Positions 51,773 to 60,588 are shown, counted from the stretch's first letter. The stretch: DNA of 64,000 nt from Pelomonas sp. SE-A7 (GCF_030345705.1 NZ_JAUASW010000001.1:620001-684000); one strand, 5' to 3'. The notes: a model not told the origin generated them from the sequence alone. Program-made: numbers and translations.

Positions 51773-52198
51773 TCAGAGCCAGCCCGCGCAGCCGGCCGCG
51801 CCGCAGCGGCAGGCCAGCCTGCCTTCATGGTGGCTGCTGCCGTAGTCCACGGTGATCTCTTCGCCCGAGGCGATACCGCGCAGGGCCAGGATGGCGATCT
51901 CGCCGTCCTCGACCCGCAGCCGCGCATTGGGCTGGCAGCCATGGTTGGTGAAGCGCATGGCGTCGGCCGAGCGCGTGGCATCGATGGCGCGGCTGTTCGA
52001 CAGCTCGACCAGCATCAGCCGCTGGCGACCTTCGGCACGGCGCCGGGCTTCGGCCACGGTGATGGCCTCGCCGGTGAGCCAGCCTATCAGCGCCTCGGCC
52101 GGAATGGCCTCGGCGGCGAACACCCCATAGCCGTCGATGCGGCTGCGGCGCACCTCGACCGCGCGGGCCTGGGTGCTGGGGTCAAAGGCGAAGGCCAA
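51773..52198 (-). CDS. small SET-domain protein with post-SET cysteines
   Basis: The 141-residue protein is essentially a complete SET domain: RRSRIDGYGVFAAEAIP at the start, the NHSCxPN-type motif NHGCQPNAR, GEEITVDYG, and a post-SET CRCGAAGC. These are the SAM- and lysine-binding elements of protein lysine methyltransferases. In bacteria the substrate is usually unknown. The start is TTG at 52198, directly behind the queF stop; no ATG fits. Co-transcription with queF is likely, although the functions have no evident link. Confidence 0.75.
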   Translation of the reverse strand: MAFAFDPSTQARAVEVRRSRIDGYGVFAAEAIPAEALIGWLTGEAITVAEARRRAEGRQRLMLVELSNSRAIDATRSADAMRFTNHGCQPNARLRVEDGEIAILALRGIASGEEITVDYGSSHHEGRLACRCGAAGCAGWL

Positions 52199-52205
52199 GC
52201 TGGGA

Positions 52206-52751
52206 TCAGCGCAGCAGGCCGGACTCGAACGAGTGCGAAGGCAGATCCACGCGCGGTTGGGGCTTCCAGCCCTTCTTGCGATGCTCGACCACCACATTGG
52301 TGTAGATGCCGCCGCGCACGTACCACTTGGCGGTGATGCGGATGAAGCGCGGGTCGGTGACCTTCACGATGTCCTCGAGGATGGTGTTGGTCACTTTCTC
52401 GTGGAAAGCGCCTTCGTCGCGATAGCTCCAGAAGTACATCTTCAGGCTCTTCAGCTCGACGCAGTACTGGTCCGCGATCATGTCGATGGTGAAGTGGGCG
52501 AAGTCGGGCTGGCCGGTCAGCGGGCAGTGGCAGGTGAACTCGGGCACCTGGAACTGGATCACGTAGTCGCGCTCGGGGGCCGGGTTGGGGAAGGCGTGGA
52601 TTTCCTTGCTGGGGCGCGAAGGCGGGTTGGGCGGCATCTCCCGCATCTTGGGCGCGGCCTTGTTCGAGGCCTTGTTCGGGCGCTTGGCAGCGGTCTTGGC
52701 AGCCGGCTTCTTGGCGGCAGCGGGGGCGGTCTTGGCCATGTTCTGTTCCAT
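52206..52751 (-). CDS. queF: 7-cyano-7-deazaguanine reductase (preQ0 reductase)
   Basis: NADPH-dependent nitrile reductase that makes preQ1 for queuosine in tRNA. The short type-I form has the catalytic Cys76 in EFTCHCPLTGQPDF and Asp83. The ELKSLKMYFWSYRDEGAFHE block binds substrate. About 45 N-terminal residues rich in Ala, Lys and Pro precede the fold and have no counterpart in the core family. They may start at ATG 52751 or 52739. It is divergent from smc. Confidence 0.92.
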   Translation of the reverse strand: MEQNMAKTAPAAAKKPAAKTAAKRPNKASNKAAPKMREMPPNPPSRPSKEIHAFPNPAPERDYVIQFQVPEFTCHCPLTGQPDFAHFTIDMIADQYCVELKSLKMYFWSYRDEGAFHEKVTNTILEDIVKVTDPRFIRITAKWYVRGGIYTNVVVEHRKKGWKPQPRVDLPSHSFESGLLR

Positions 52752-52828
52752 GCGGGCGCACGCCTGTCCGAGGGCCAGGCGCAACGCAATTTCGGGGAGG
52801 GGCCGATGGTATCATCCGGCCCCGAGAC

Positions 52829-52854
52829 AAAGCCCCGCCGAGGGGCTTTTCTTT
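52829..52854 (+). terminator. terminator-like hairpin in the smc leader
   Basis: AAAGCCCC (52829-52836) and GGGGCTTT (52842-52849) with loop GCCGA are followed by TCTTT. A -10-like TATCAT lies at 52810-52815, so the hairpin would fall within the first ~35 bases of the smc transcript. The genes on either side are divergent, so no upstream gene needs terminating here. Confidence 0.6.
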
Positions 52855-52892
52855 CGATAAATCAACGGCTTAGAAGTCGGATTCCTCAAGCC

Positions 52893-55800
52893 ATGCGCCT
52901 GAACTCGATCAAGCTCTCGGGCTTCAAGTCCTTTGCCGACCCGACCAATTTCCAGCTGCCGGGTCAGCTGGTCGGCGTGGTCGGACCGAACGGCTGCGGC
53001 AAGTCCAACATCATGGACGCCGTGCGCTGGGTGCTGGGCGAGAGCAAGGCCAGCGAGCTGCGCGGCGAGTCCATGCAGGACGTGATCTTCAACGGCTCGG
53101 GCAACCGCAAGCCGGCCAGCCGCGCCAGCGTGGAGCTGGTGTTCAGCAATGAAGACGCCCGGGCCGGCGGCCAGTGGAACCAGTTCACCGAGATCGCGGT
53201 CAAGCGCGTGCTGACCCGCGACGGCACCTCCAGCTACTTCATCAACAACCAGCCGGTGCGGCGCCGCGACGTGCAGGACGTGTTCCTTGGCACCGGCCTG
53301 GGTCCACGCGCCTACGCCATCATCGGCCAGGGCACGATCAGCCGCATCATCGAATCCAAGCCTGAGGAACTGCGCATGTTCCTCGAGGAGGCCGCCGGGG
53401 TCTCCAAGTACAAGGAACGCCGCCGCGAGACCGAGAACCGGCTCAAGGACACGCGCGAGAACCTGACCCGGGTCGAGGACATCCTGCGCGAGCTGAACAA
53501 CAACCTCGACAAGCTGGAGCGCCAGGCCGAGGTCGCCGCCAGCTACCGTTCGCTGCAGGACCAGGGCACGCTCAAGCTGCACCAGCTGTGGTTCCTCAAG
53601 CACCGCGATGCCGCGGGCGAGGAAGCGCGCGTCAAGACGGCCCAGCTGGAAGCGGTCAATGCGCTGGAGGCCCGCACGGCCGAGCTGCGCCATGTCGAGG
53701 CCGAGCTGGAGACGGTGCGCCAGGCCCATTACGCCGCCGGCGACGAGCTGCATGCCTCGCAGGGGCGCTTCGCTGAAGCCCAGCTGGAAGTGAGCCGGCT
53801 GGAGGAACGCATCCGCTACGTGGTCGAGGGCCGCAACCGCGTCGAGCAACGCCTGGCCGAGCTGAATGCCCAGAACGAGCAATGGCAGCAGCGCTGCGCC
53901 GAGGCGAACGACGAGCTGGAAAGCATCGCCGCCCAGATCGCCATGGCCGAGGAGCAGAGCGAGGTCCTCGCCGCCCAGGCCGAGGAGCAGTCGCTCAACC
54001 TGCCGAACAGCGAAGACCTGCTGCGTGCCGCCCAGGGCCGCGCCAACGAGCAGCGGGTCCACGTGACGCAAGTCCAGCAGCAGATCCAGGTGCTGGCCGC
54101 CGACAGCCGCAACATCGACGAACAGTCGCGCACCTTGCGCACCCGCCGCGAGCGCCTTGCGACCGAGCGTGCCGGCCTGGCCGTGCCCGACCAGGACAAG
54201 CTGGCCGAACTCAAGGCCCAGAGCGAAGCCGCCGACGAACAGCGCGAGCTGATGGATGCCCGTCTGCATGAGCTGTCCGAGCAGGTGCCGGCGCTGGACG
54301 AGGCCCGTGCCGCTGCGCAGCTTGACGCCAACAGCCAGATCGCCCGCCAGTCCGAGCTTTCGGCCCGCCTCGAAGCGCTGCGCGCGCTGCAGGAAAAGGT
54401 CCAGACCGAGGGCAAGCTCAAGCCCTGGCTGGCCAAGCATGGGCTCGAAGGCCTGGCCGGCCTGTGGACCAAGCTGCATATCGAGACCGGCTGGGAGAAC
54501 GCCCTCGAAGCCGCGCTGCGCGAGCGCATGGGAGCGCTGGAAGTCGGCCGCCTGGACATAGTCCGCGCCTTCGCGGCCGATGCGCCGCCGGCCCGCCTGG
54601 CCTTCTATTCGCCGCCGCAACCCGGCATCGTCAACACCCACCAGACGCTGCCGCGCCTCTCCGAGTTGCTGCGCCTGAACGACGGCGGCCTGAAAGCGCT
54701 GCTGAACGACTGGCTGGAAGGCGTCTACACCGCCGCCACGCTGGACGAGGCCCTGGCCGCCCGCGACAAGCTGACCCACGGCGAGGTCATCATGACCCGC
54801 GAGGGCCATGCGGTCAGCCAGTTCGCCGTGGCCTTCTATGCGCCCGATTCCGAGCAGGCCGGCCTGCTGGCCCGCGCCCAGGAGATCGAGAACCTGGAGC
54901 GCGAGCTGCGCGCCCAGGGCCTGATCACCGAAGACGCCCGCAGCCGCGTGGTCCGCGCCGACGCCGCCTACACCGAAGCAAGCCAGCGCCTGGCCGGCGT
55001 GCGCCGCGAGGCCAGCGAGGCCCAGACCCGCGCCCATCAGCTGCATGTGGAATTGCTGCGCCTGAGCCAGCAGGCCGAAGCCGCCAGCACGCGCCGCACC
55101 CAGCTCGAAGAGGAGCTGGCCGAGATCGATGCCCAGGCCGAGGAGCTGCAGGAGCGCCGCATGACCGGCGAAGCCCGATTCGAGGAACTGGACCTGCAGC
55201 TGGCCAACACGCAAGAGAAGCACGCCGAGCTGGAAGAGGGCGTGATCAATGCCGAGCGCAAGCTGGGCGAAGCTCGCGAACAGCTGCGCGCGCTGGAGCG
55301 CCGTTCGCAGGAGGCGCAGTTCAGCGCCCGTGCCCTGGCCTCGCGCCGCGGCGAGCTGCAGCGCTCCATCGAAACCGCCCAGGCCCAGGTCCAGCAGAAC
55401 CAGGCCTCCAGCGAAAGCCTGCAGACCGAGCTCACCACGCTGAACGATGCCGCCGCGCAAGCCGGCCTGCAGGACGCGCTAGCGCTGAAGCTGGAGCGCG
55501 AACAGGCCCTGGCCGCGGTCCGCAGCAATTACGACGACCTCAGCCTGCGCCTGCGCAAGGCCGACGAGCAGCGCCTGGAATTCGAGCGCAGCCTGGACCC
55601 GCTGCGCGAGCGCATCACCAAGCTGCAGCTGGAAGAGCAGGCCGCCATGCTGGGCGGCGCCCAGTACATGGAGCAGCTGACCGCAGCCAACGTCAATCTC
55701 GAGGAGCTCGCCAAGACCATCGAAGAAGGCGCGGTCAAGCTCTACGGCCTGCAGGGCGAGATCGACCGCATCAACCGCGAGATCGCGGCGCTGGGTGCGG

Positions 55801-56405
55801 TCAACCTGGCCGCACTGGACGAGCTGACCGCGGCCCGCGAACGCAAGACCTTCCTCGATGCGCAGAACGCCGACCTGACCTCGGCCATGAAGACGCTGGA
55901 GGATGCGATCCACAAGATCGACCTGGAGACCCGCGACCTGCTGGGCACGACCTTCAACCAGGTCAACGAGCATTTCGGCCGCATGTTCCCCAGCCTGTTC
56001 GGCGGCGGCCAGGCCAGGCTGATGATGACCGGCGACGAGATCCTCGACGCCGGCGTGCAGGTGATGGCGCAGCCGCCCGGCAAGAAGAACTCGACCATCC
56101 ACCTGCTCTCGGGCGGCGAGAAGGCGCTCACCGCCATCGCCCTGGTGTTCGCGATCTTCCAGCTCAACCCGGCGCCGTTCTGCCTGCTGGACGAGGTGGA
56201 TGCGCCGCTGGACGACGCCAATACCGAGCGCTATGCCAAGCTGGTGTCGGAGATGAGCGCCGTCACCCAGTTCCTCTTCATCTCGCACAACAAGATCGCA
56301 ATGGAAATGGCCAGACAGCTGATAGGCGTGACCATGCAGGAGCAGGGCGTCTCGCGCATCGTCGCGGTGGATATGGAAGCCGCACTCAGCATGGCTGAAG
56401 CATGA
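52893..56405 (+). CDS. smc: chromosome segregation protein SMC
   Basis: Bacterial condensin ATPase that organises and helps segregate the chromosome. The 1170-residue protein has the N-terminal ATPase half (LSGFKSFADPTNF, Walker A GPNGCGKSN near residues 32-40). Two long coiled coils enclose a hinge near residues 500-660. The C-terminal half has signature LLSGGEKALTAIALVFAIF and Walker B FCLLDEVDAPLDDAN. The ATG at 52893 begins the standard MRLNSIKLSGFKSF. The scpA/scpB condensin partners are not in the window. Confidence 0.97.
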   Translation: MRLNSIKLSGFKSFADPTNFQLPGQLVGVVGPNGCGKSNIMDAVRWVLGESKASELRGESMQDVIFNGSGNRKPASRASVELVFSNEDARAGGQWNQFTEIAVKRVLTRDGTSSYFINNQPVRRRDVQDVFLGTGLGPRAYAIIGQGTISRIIESKPEELRMFLEEAAGVSKYKERRRETENRLKDTRENLTRVEDILRELNNNLDKLERQAEVAASYRSLQDQGTLKLHQLWFLKHRDAAGEEARVKTAQLEAVNALEARTAELRHVEAELETVRQAHYAAGDELHASQGRFAEAQLEVSRLEERIRYVVEGRNRVEQRLAELNAQNEQWQQRCAEANDELESIAAQIAMAEEQSEVLAAQAEEQSLNLPNSEDLLRAAQGRANEQRVHVTQVQQQIQVLAADSRNIDEQSRTLRTRRERLATERAGLAVPDQDKLAELKAQSEAADEQRELMDARLHELSEQVPALDEARAAAQLDANSQIARQSELSARLEALRALQEKVQTEGKLKPWLAKHGLEGLAGLWTKLHIETGWENALEAALRERMGALEVGRLDIVRAFAADAPPARLAFYSPPQPGIVNTHQTLPRLSELLRLNDGGLKALLNDWLEGVYTAATLDEALAARDKLTHGEVIMTREGHAVSQFAVAFYAPDSEQAGLLARAQEIENLERELRAQGLITEDARSRVVRADAAYTEASQRLAGVRREASEAQTRAHQLHVELLRLSQQAEAASTRRTQLEEELAEIDAQAEELQERRMTGEARFEELDLQLANTQEKHAELEEGVINAERKLGEAREQLRALERRSQEAQFSARALASRRGELQRSIETAQAQVQQNQASSESLQTELTTLNDAAAQAGLQDALALKLEREQALAAVRSNYDDLSLRLRKADEQRLEFERSLDPLRERITKLQLEEQAAMLGGAQYMEQLTAANVNLEELAKTIEEGAVKLYGLQGEIDRINREIAALGAVNLAALDELTAARERKTFLDAQNADLTSAMKTLEDAIHKIDLETRDLLGTTFNQVNEHFGRMFPSLFGGGQARLMMTGDEILDAGVQVMAQPPGKKNSTIHLLSGGEKALTAIALVFAIFQLNPAPFCLLDEVDAPLDDANTERYAKLVSEMSAVTQFLFISHNKIAMEMARQLIGVTMQEQGVSRIVAVDMEAALSMAEA

Positions 56406-56431
56406 CAACCCCCACGCTTACTTCGCTCGCT

Positions 56432-56482
56432 GCCCCCCGAGGGGGCGCAATCCTTCCTTGGGGCGGCCCTGCGGAAGGATTC
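56432..56482 (+). repeat. two-hairpin GC-rich element, copy B (smc-zipA gap)
   Basis: Hairpin 1 is GCCCCC-CGA-GGGGGC (56432-56446). Hairpin 2 has arms AATCCTT (56449-56455) and AAGGATT (56475-56481) around a 19-base loop that starts CCTTGGGGCGGCCC. The 3' arm contains AAGGA, the probable zipA ribosome-binding site, five bases before the ATG. The stem differs from copy A at two base pairs, both compensated. Confidence 0.8.
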
Positions 56483-56484
56483 GC

Positions 56485-57537
56485 ATGACCCTTACCGCAT
56501 TGCTTGCCATCCTCGGCGGCCTGTTGCTGGCCGGTGTCGTCGCTCATGGCGCTTGGAGCGCCCGCAAGGCCGGCCCGCGCCGCGCCGAACCGGCGGCCGA
56601 ACCCCAGCTGGGCGACGAACGCCAGGAGCCCAGCCTGGGCGAGGCCCGCGCCGCCGTGGCCGAGGAACTGGACTCGACCGCGCCCTCAGCCGCCCGCCTG
56701 GCACCGCGCAAGCCCTCGGCCCGCATCGACGCGCTGATCGACGTGATCGCCACGCTGAGCCTGGATGCCCCGGTCAGTGGCGAGATGGCTGCGGCCTCGA
56801 TGCCGCCCAGCCGGCGCGCCGGCACCAAGCCCTTCCACATCGAAGGCCTCAATGCCGAATCCGGCGACTGGGAACTGCCGCAGCCCTTGCAGCGCTACAG
56901 CGAATTCCAGGCCGGCCTGCAGCTGGCCAACCGCAGCGGCGCGCTGAACGAGATCGAGTATTCCGAGTTCGTCCAGAAGGTCCAGGCCTTCGCCGACGGC
57001 ATCAATGCCTCGGTGGACTTCCCGGACATGCTGGAGGTCGTGGCTCGCGCCCGCGAATTGGATCAGTTCGCCAGTGCCCATGATGCGCAGCTGGCTGTGC
57101 TGCTCAAGGCCCGCAGTGCCGCCTGGACCCTGGGCTTCGTCCAGCAGCTGGCGCTGCGCCAGGGCTTCGTGCCGGGTGCGATTCCCGGCCGCCTGGTCCT
57201 GCCTTCGGACGAGGAGGGCGCGCCGCCGGTGCTGACCCTGAGCTTCGAATCGCAGGCCGCGCTGGCCGAAGATCCCCAGGCCTCCTCGCTGCGCGAGCTG
57301 ACGCTGGCGCTGGACGTGCCGCAGACGGCCGAAGGCCAGGAGCCCTTTGCGGCCTGGCAGGAAGCGGCCCGCGGCCTGTCGCGCGACATCGAGGCCGACA
57401 TCTGCGACGACCGCGGCCAGGTGCTCAACCTGCACGCCTTCGCCGCCATCGACCAGGAGCTGGGCACGCTGTACCGCGCCCTGGCCTCGCGCGACCTGGC
57501 GGCCGGCTCGGCCGCGGCGCGACGCTTGTTCAGCTGA
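56485..57537 (+). CDS. zipA: cell division protein ZipA
   Basis: An inner-membrane anchor that tethers FtsZ at midcell. The 350-residue protein has an N-terminal membrane helix (TLTALLAILGGLLLAGVVAHGAW), a Pro/Glu/Arg-rich linker, and the C-terminal FtsZ-binding domain (FHIEGLNAESGDWELPQP; PDMLEVVARARELDQFA). The ATG at 56485 follows AAGGA, which lies in the stem of the repeat element. Order smc-zipA is the usual one in Burkholderiales, but the expected ligA does not follow. Confidence 0.9.
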   Translation: MTLTALLAILGGLLLAGVVAHGAWSARKAGPRRAEPAAEPQLGDERQEPSLGEARAAVAEELDSTAPSAARLAPRKPSARIDALIDVIATLSLDAPVSGEMAAASMPPSRRAGTKPFHIEGLNAESGDWELPQPLQRYSEFQAGLQLANRSGALNEIEYSEFVQKVQAFADGINASVDFPDMLEVVARARELDQFASAHDAQLAVLLKARSAAWTLGFVQQLALRQGFVPGAIPGRLVLPSDEEGAPPVLTLSFESQAALAEDPQASSLRELTLALDVPQTAEGQEPFAAWQEAARGLSRDIEADICDDRGQVLNLHAFAAIDQELGTLYRALASRDLAAGSAAARRLFS

Positions 57538-57551
57538 AACCGGCTGGCCGC

Positions 57552-58313
57552 ATGACCCGGATGCTTGGCCGGTTCCTGCTGCCCCTGATGCTGTGGCTGC
57601 CGGGCCAAGCGGCCCTGGCCGGCCCGCAGACGCTGAGCCTGGCCTCGGACGACTGGTGCCCCTTCATCTGTGCTCGCGGGCGCGAGCTGGGCGGTGGCCT
57701 GCTGGTCGAGGCAGTTCAGCGCGCGCTGCCCGAGGTGGTGCTCAAGCCGCGGCTGATGCCCCTGAACCGGGCCATGGTGGATACCTTGGCGGGCCGCATC
57801 GACGGCATCTATGCACCGGCCCTGGATCACCGTCTGAGACTGAGCCAGCCCGTGCTGCGGTCGCGTGCCTGCTTCTACCAGCTGGCTGGCAAGACCTGGC
57901 GCTATGCGGGGCTGGAGTCGCTGAAGGACAGGCGCCTGGCCGCCATTGCCGACTATGGCTATGACGGCGCCGATTTCGACCGCTGGCTGGGCCGCGCCGA
58001 TCGTGCGCAGCTGGACTTGAGCTATGGCGAGAACGCCGGCCGCAACATGCTGGCCAAGCTGCAGCGCGGCCGGGTGGACCTGATCGTCGAGCACCAGGCC
58101 GTGCTGCGCCACCTCAGCCGCGAGCTGGGCCTGCCCGCCGAGCAGCTGCGCGAGGCCGGCTGTCTGGAGCAGACCCTGCCGCTGGTGATCGGCTTTGCCC
58201 GCGACCGCCCCGACAGCAAGCGCTGGGTCGAACGGCTGGACCGAGGCATGGCCGAGCTGCGGGCCAGCGGCGAACTGGCCCGCCTGGCCCAGCGTTACGG
58301 GCTCACACCCTAG
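57552..58313 (+). CDS. periplasmic solute-binding-like protein
   Basis: The 253-residue protein has a signal peptide (LLPLMLWLPGQAALA) and a family-3 solute-binding start SLASDDWCPFICARGRELGG. The later segments GRIDGIYAPALDHRLRLSQP and RGRVDLIVEHQAVLRHL belong to the same fold. Two cysteines in WCPFIC near the ligand entrance could form a disulfide. It has no transporter neighbours; the convergent chemoreceptor gene raises the possibility of a sensory role. It follows zipA by 14 bases. The ligand is unknown. Confidence 0.75.
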   Translation: MTRMLGRFLLPLMLWLPGQAALAGPQTLSLASDDWCPFICARGRELGGGLLVEAVQRALPEVVLKPRLMPLNRAMVDTLAGRIDGIYAPALDHRLRLSQPVLRSRACFYQLAGKTWRYAGLESLKDRRLAAIADYGYDGADFDRWLGRADRAQLDLSYGENAGRNMLAKLQRGRVDLIVEHQAVLRHLSRELGLPAEQLREAGCLEQTLPLVIGFARDRPDSKRWVERLDRGMAELRASGELARLAQRYGLTP

Positions 58314-58314
58314 C

Positions 58315-59865
58315 TCAGACCGACTTCAGCCGGAACCGCGCCACCACCTCGGCCAGCTTGCTGGCCTGCTCGCGCAGCGACTCCGAAGCGGCCGCCGATT
58401 CCTCGACCAGGGCGGCGTTCTGCTGCGTCATGCCGTCGAGCTGGGTGACAGCGGTGTTGACCTCGCTGAGGCTGCCGGTCTGGTTCTGCACCGCGTTGGC
58501 GATCTCGGCAATCAGTTGGGTCACGCGGCGCACCGAGTCGACCACCTCGCCCATGGTGGAGCCGGCGTCGGCCACCTGGCGGTTGCCGGCCTCGACCTGT
58601 TCGACCGAGCTGGAGATCAGCGCCTTGATCTCGCGTGCCGCCTGGGCGCTGCGCTGCGCCAGGGTGCGCACTTCGCCGGCCACGACGGCAAAGCCGCGGC
58701 CCTGTTCGCCAGCCCGGGCCGCCTCGACGGCGGCGTTCAGCGCCAGGATATTGGTCTGGAAGGCGATGCCGTCGATCACGCCGATGATGTCGCTGATCTT
58801 GCGCGAGGACTGCTGGATGCCGTCCATGGTGCTGACCACCTTGGCCACCATGCTGCCGCCTTGCTCGGCCACGGTGGAGGCCGTGGCGGCCAGGCGGCTG
58901 GCTTCCAGGGCCGAGGCGGCGCTGTTGCGGGCGCTCTCGGTCAGCTGCTGCATCGCAGCCGAGGTTTCCTCGAGGTTGGAGGCGGCCTGCTCGGTGCGGG
59001 CCGACAGGTCGGCACTGCCGCTGGAGACCTCGCGGCTGGCCTCGGCGATGTAGTCGGCGCTGTAGCGCACCGTGCTGACCGAGGCATTGAGCGCTTCCTG
59101 CATGCGGGCCAGGCAGCGCAGCAGGTCGCCCAGTTCGTCGCCGCGGGCGCTCTGCACGTCGGCACTGAGGTCGCCGCCGGCAATGCGGTCGGCGGCGTCG
59201 GCCGCTTCACGCAGCGGCTGGGTCAGCGAGCGCGTCATCAGCCAGGCGACCAGGCCGCCCAGGCCCATGGCCACGGCCACCATCAGCCAGATGCCCCAGA
59301 GCACCGACTTGTAGCTGCTCTCGGCATCGGCCTTGGCCGCCTTGGCGCCGGCGGTATTGATCTCGGTCAGCTTGCCGATGGCGTCGGCGGTGGAGCGGAA
59401 CACCTTGCGCGACTCGCCGCGCAGGTAGGCCAGGGCCTCTTCCTGCTGGCCGGCCTTGACCATGTCGACCAGCTTGTTCTGCGAGCTCTTGTAGCTGTCG
59501 ATGATGCTGGCGAACTCCTTGAACTGCTGGCGCTCGGCCTCGCTGCTGAGGCTTTCTCCATAGGACTTGAGCAGGGGAGGCAAGACCTGCCACTGCTTGG
59601 CCAGCCGGGCGCCTTCATCCTCGATGGCCTTGGCGCCGCCGCCCAGCAGCATCTGCAGCTCGGCGCGGCGCATCTGGTTCAGGGATTCATTGATGCCGCC
59701 CAGTTGCTGGGTGCTGGGCAGCCAGTTCTCGCTGAGGTCGGTGACGTTGGCCTGGACCTGGTTGACGCGGCTGACCGCGTACAGGCCCATGAACAGCATC
59801 ATCAGCAGCAGGGCACCGAATCCGAGGCCCATGCGCAGGCCTACTCGAACGTTGGAAAGCTTCAT
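58315..59865 (-). CDS. methyl-accepting chemotaxis protein
   Basis: A transmembrane chemoreceptor of 516 residues. Helix 1 is near residues 8-30. It is followed by a four-helix-bundle-type periplasmic ligand domain (WLPSTQQLGGINESLNQMRR), helix 2 (VLWGIWLMVAVAMGLGGLVA), a HAMP domain, and the signalling hairpin with the invariant tip DIIGVIDGIAFQTNILALNA and AARAGEQGRGFAVVA. Methylation-type segments flank it. AAGGAT supports the start. No che operon is present. The ligand cannot be read from sequence. Confidence 0.93.
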   Translation of the reverse strand: MKLSNVRVGLRMGLGFGALLLMMLFMGLYAVSRVNQVQANVTDLSENWLPSTQQLGGINESLNQMRRAELQMLLGGGAKAIEDEGARLAKQWQVLPPLLKSYGESLSSEAERQQFKEFASIIDSYKSSQNKLVDMVKAGQQEEALAYLRGESRKVFRSTADAIGKLTEINTAGAKAAKADAESSYKSVLWGIWLMVAVAMGLGGLVAWLMTRSLTQPLREAADAADRIAGGDLSADVQSARGDELGDLLRCLARMQEALNASVSTVRYSADYIAEASREVSSGSADLSARTEQAASNLEETSAAMQQLTESARNSAASALEASRLAATASTVAEQGGSMVAKVVSTMDGIQQSSRKISDIIGVIDGIAFQTNILALNAAVEAARAGEQGRGFAVVAGEVRTLAQRSAQAAREIKALISSSVEQVEAGNRQVADAGSTMGEVVDSVRRVTQLIAEIANAVQNQTGSLSEVNTAVTQLDGMTQQNAALVEESAAASESLREQASKLAEVVARFRLKSV

Positions 59866-59952
59866 CGTCGATCCTTCGAAGTGCAGACAGCCAGGGACCG
59901 AAGGTAGCACCGGCCGGGTCGGCTGTCGCGCACGACTTGGTGACGGCCTTGT

Positions 59953-59994
59953 TGTCCGAAGTGGACAGCCAAGTGTCCGGGCCGGAGCTGTCCG
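59953..59994 (+). promoter_or_regulatory. TGTCCG direct repeats upstream of cupin 1
   Basis: TGTCCG occurs at 59953, 59974 and 59989 (21 and 15 bases apart). The first is also part of the inverted repeat GTCC-GAAGT-GGAC (59954-59966). A 21-base direct repeat is a usual layout for AraC-family half-sites. A related inverted repeat lies just before the araC-type gene. Confidence 0.35.
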
Positions 59995-60050
59995 GCCGCC
60001 AGCCCAGGGCTCAGCATTGGGCATCCCATCACCGAACGGAGACTGCCGCC

Positions 60051-60521
60051 ATGTTCTGCGACCAGGTCGAAACCAGCGTGATCGCCGACGAATCCCTGCC
60101 CTGGGTGCCGTTCACGCCCTATGCGGACGACGTGTTCCTGAAGTACTTCAAGCTCGACCCCATCCGCGGCGAGATGATCGTGCTGATGAAGGCGCCGGCC
60201 GGCAAGCAGCTGCCCAAGCACCACCATTCGGGCACCGTCATCGTCTACACCATCGAAGGCCGCTGGAAGTATGTGGAGCATGACTGGATCGCCGGCCCCG
60301 GCAGCGTCGTGTTCGAGACGGCCGCCTCCAGCCACACGCCCCAGGTGGTCAGCGAGGAAGGCCATATCCAGGTGCTGAACATCGTGGTCGGCGACCTGAT
60401 CTTCATGACGCCCGACAACCAGGTGCTGGCCATCGAGAACTGGAAGACCGGCCTGCAGCGCTACCTGGCCCATTGCGAGCAGCACGGCTTGACGCCGCGC
60501 GACCTGACCGCCTTCCGCTGA
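60051..60521 (+). CDS. cupin dioxygenase-like protein, 2,4'-dihydroxyacetophenone dioxygenase family (cupin 1)
   Basis: The 156-residue single-domain cupin resembles 2,4'-dihydroxyacetophenone dioxygenase, an Fe enzyme cleaving a C-C bond next to a carbonyl. Recognisable blocks are ESLPWVPF, YFKLDPIRGEMIVLMKAPAG and GRWKYVEHDWIAGPGSVVFE. The metal site appears complete: His57 and His59 in KHHHSG and His95 in SSHTPQ. GGAG precedes the ATG at 60051. The AraC-type gene and a second cupin of identical length follow. The substrate is not established; the fold call is firm and the reaction is inference. Confidence 0.78.
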   Translation: MFCDQVETSVIADESLPWVPFTPYADDVFLKYFKLDPIRGEMIVLMKAPAGKQLPKHHHSGTVIVYTIEGRWKYVEHDWIAGPGSVVFETAASSHTPQVVSEEGHIQVLNIVVGDLIFMTPDNQVLAIENWKTGLQRYLAHCEQHGLTPRDLTAFR

Positions 60522-60588
60522 TCCCTTTGCGGCGCGTGCTTGCACGCTCCCCTTCCAAGCTGCCGCGTCCTACACTGGCCGCGGCATT

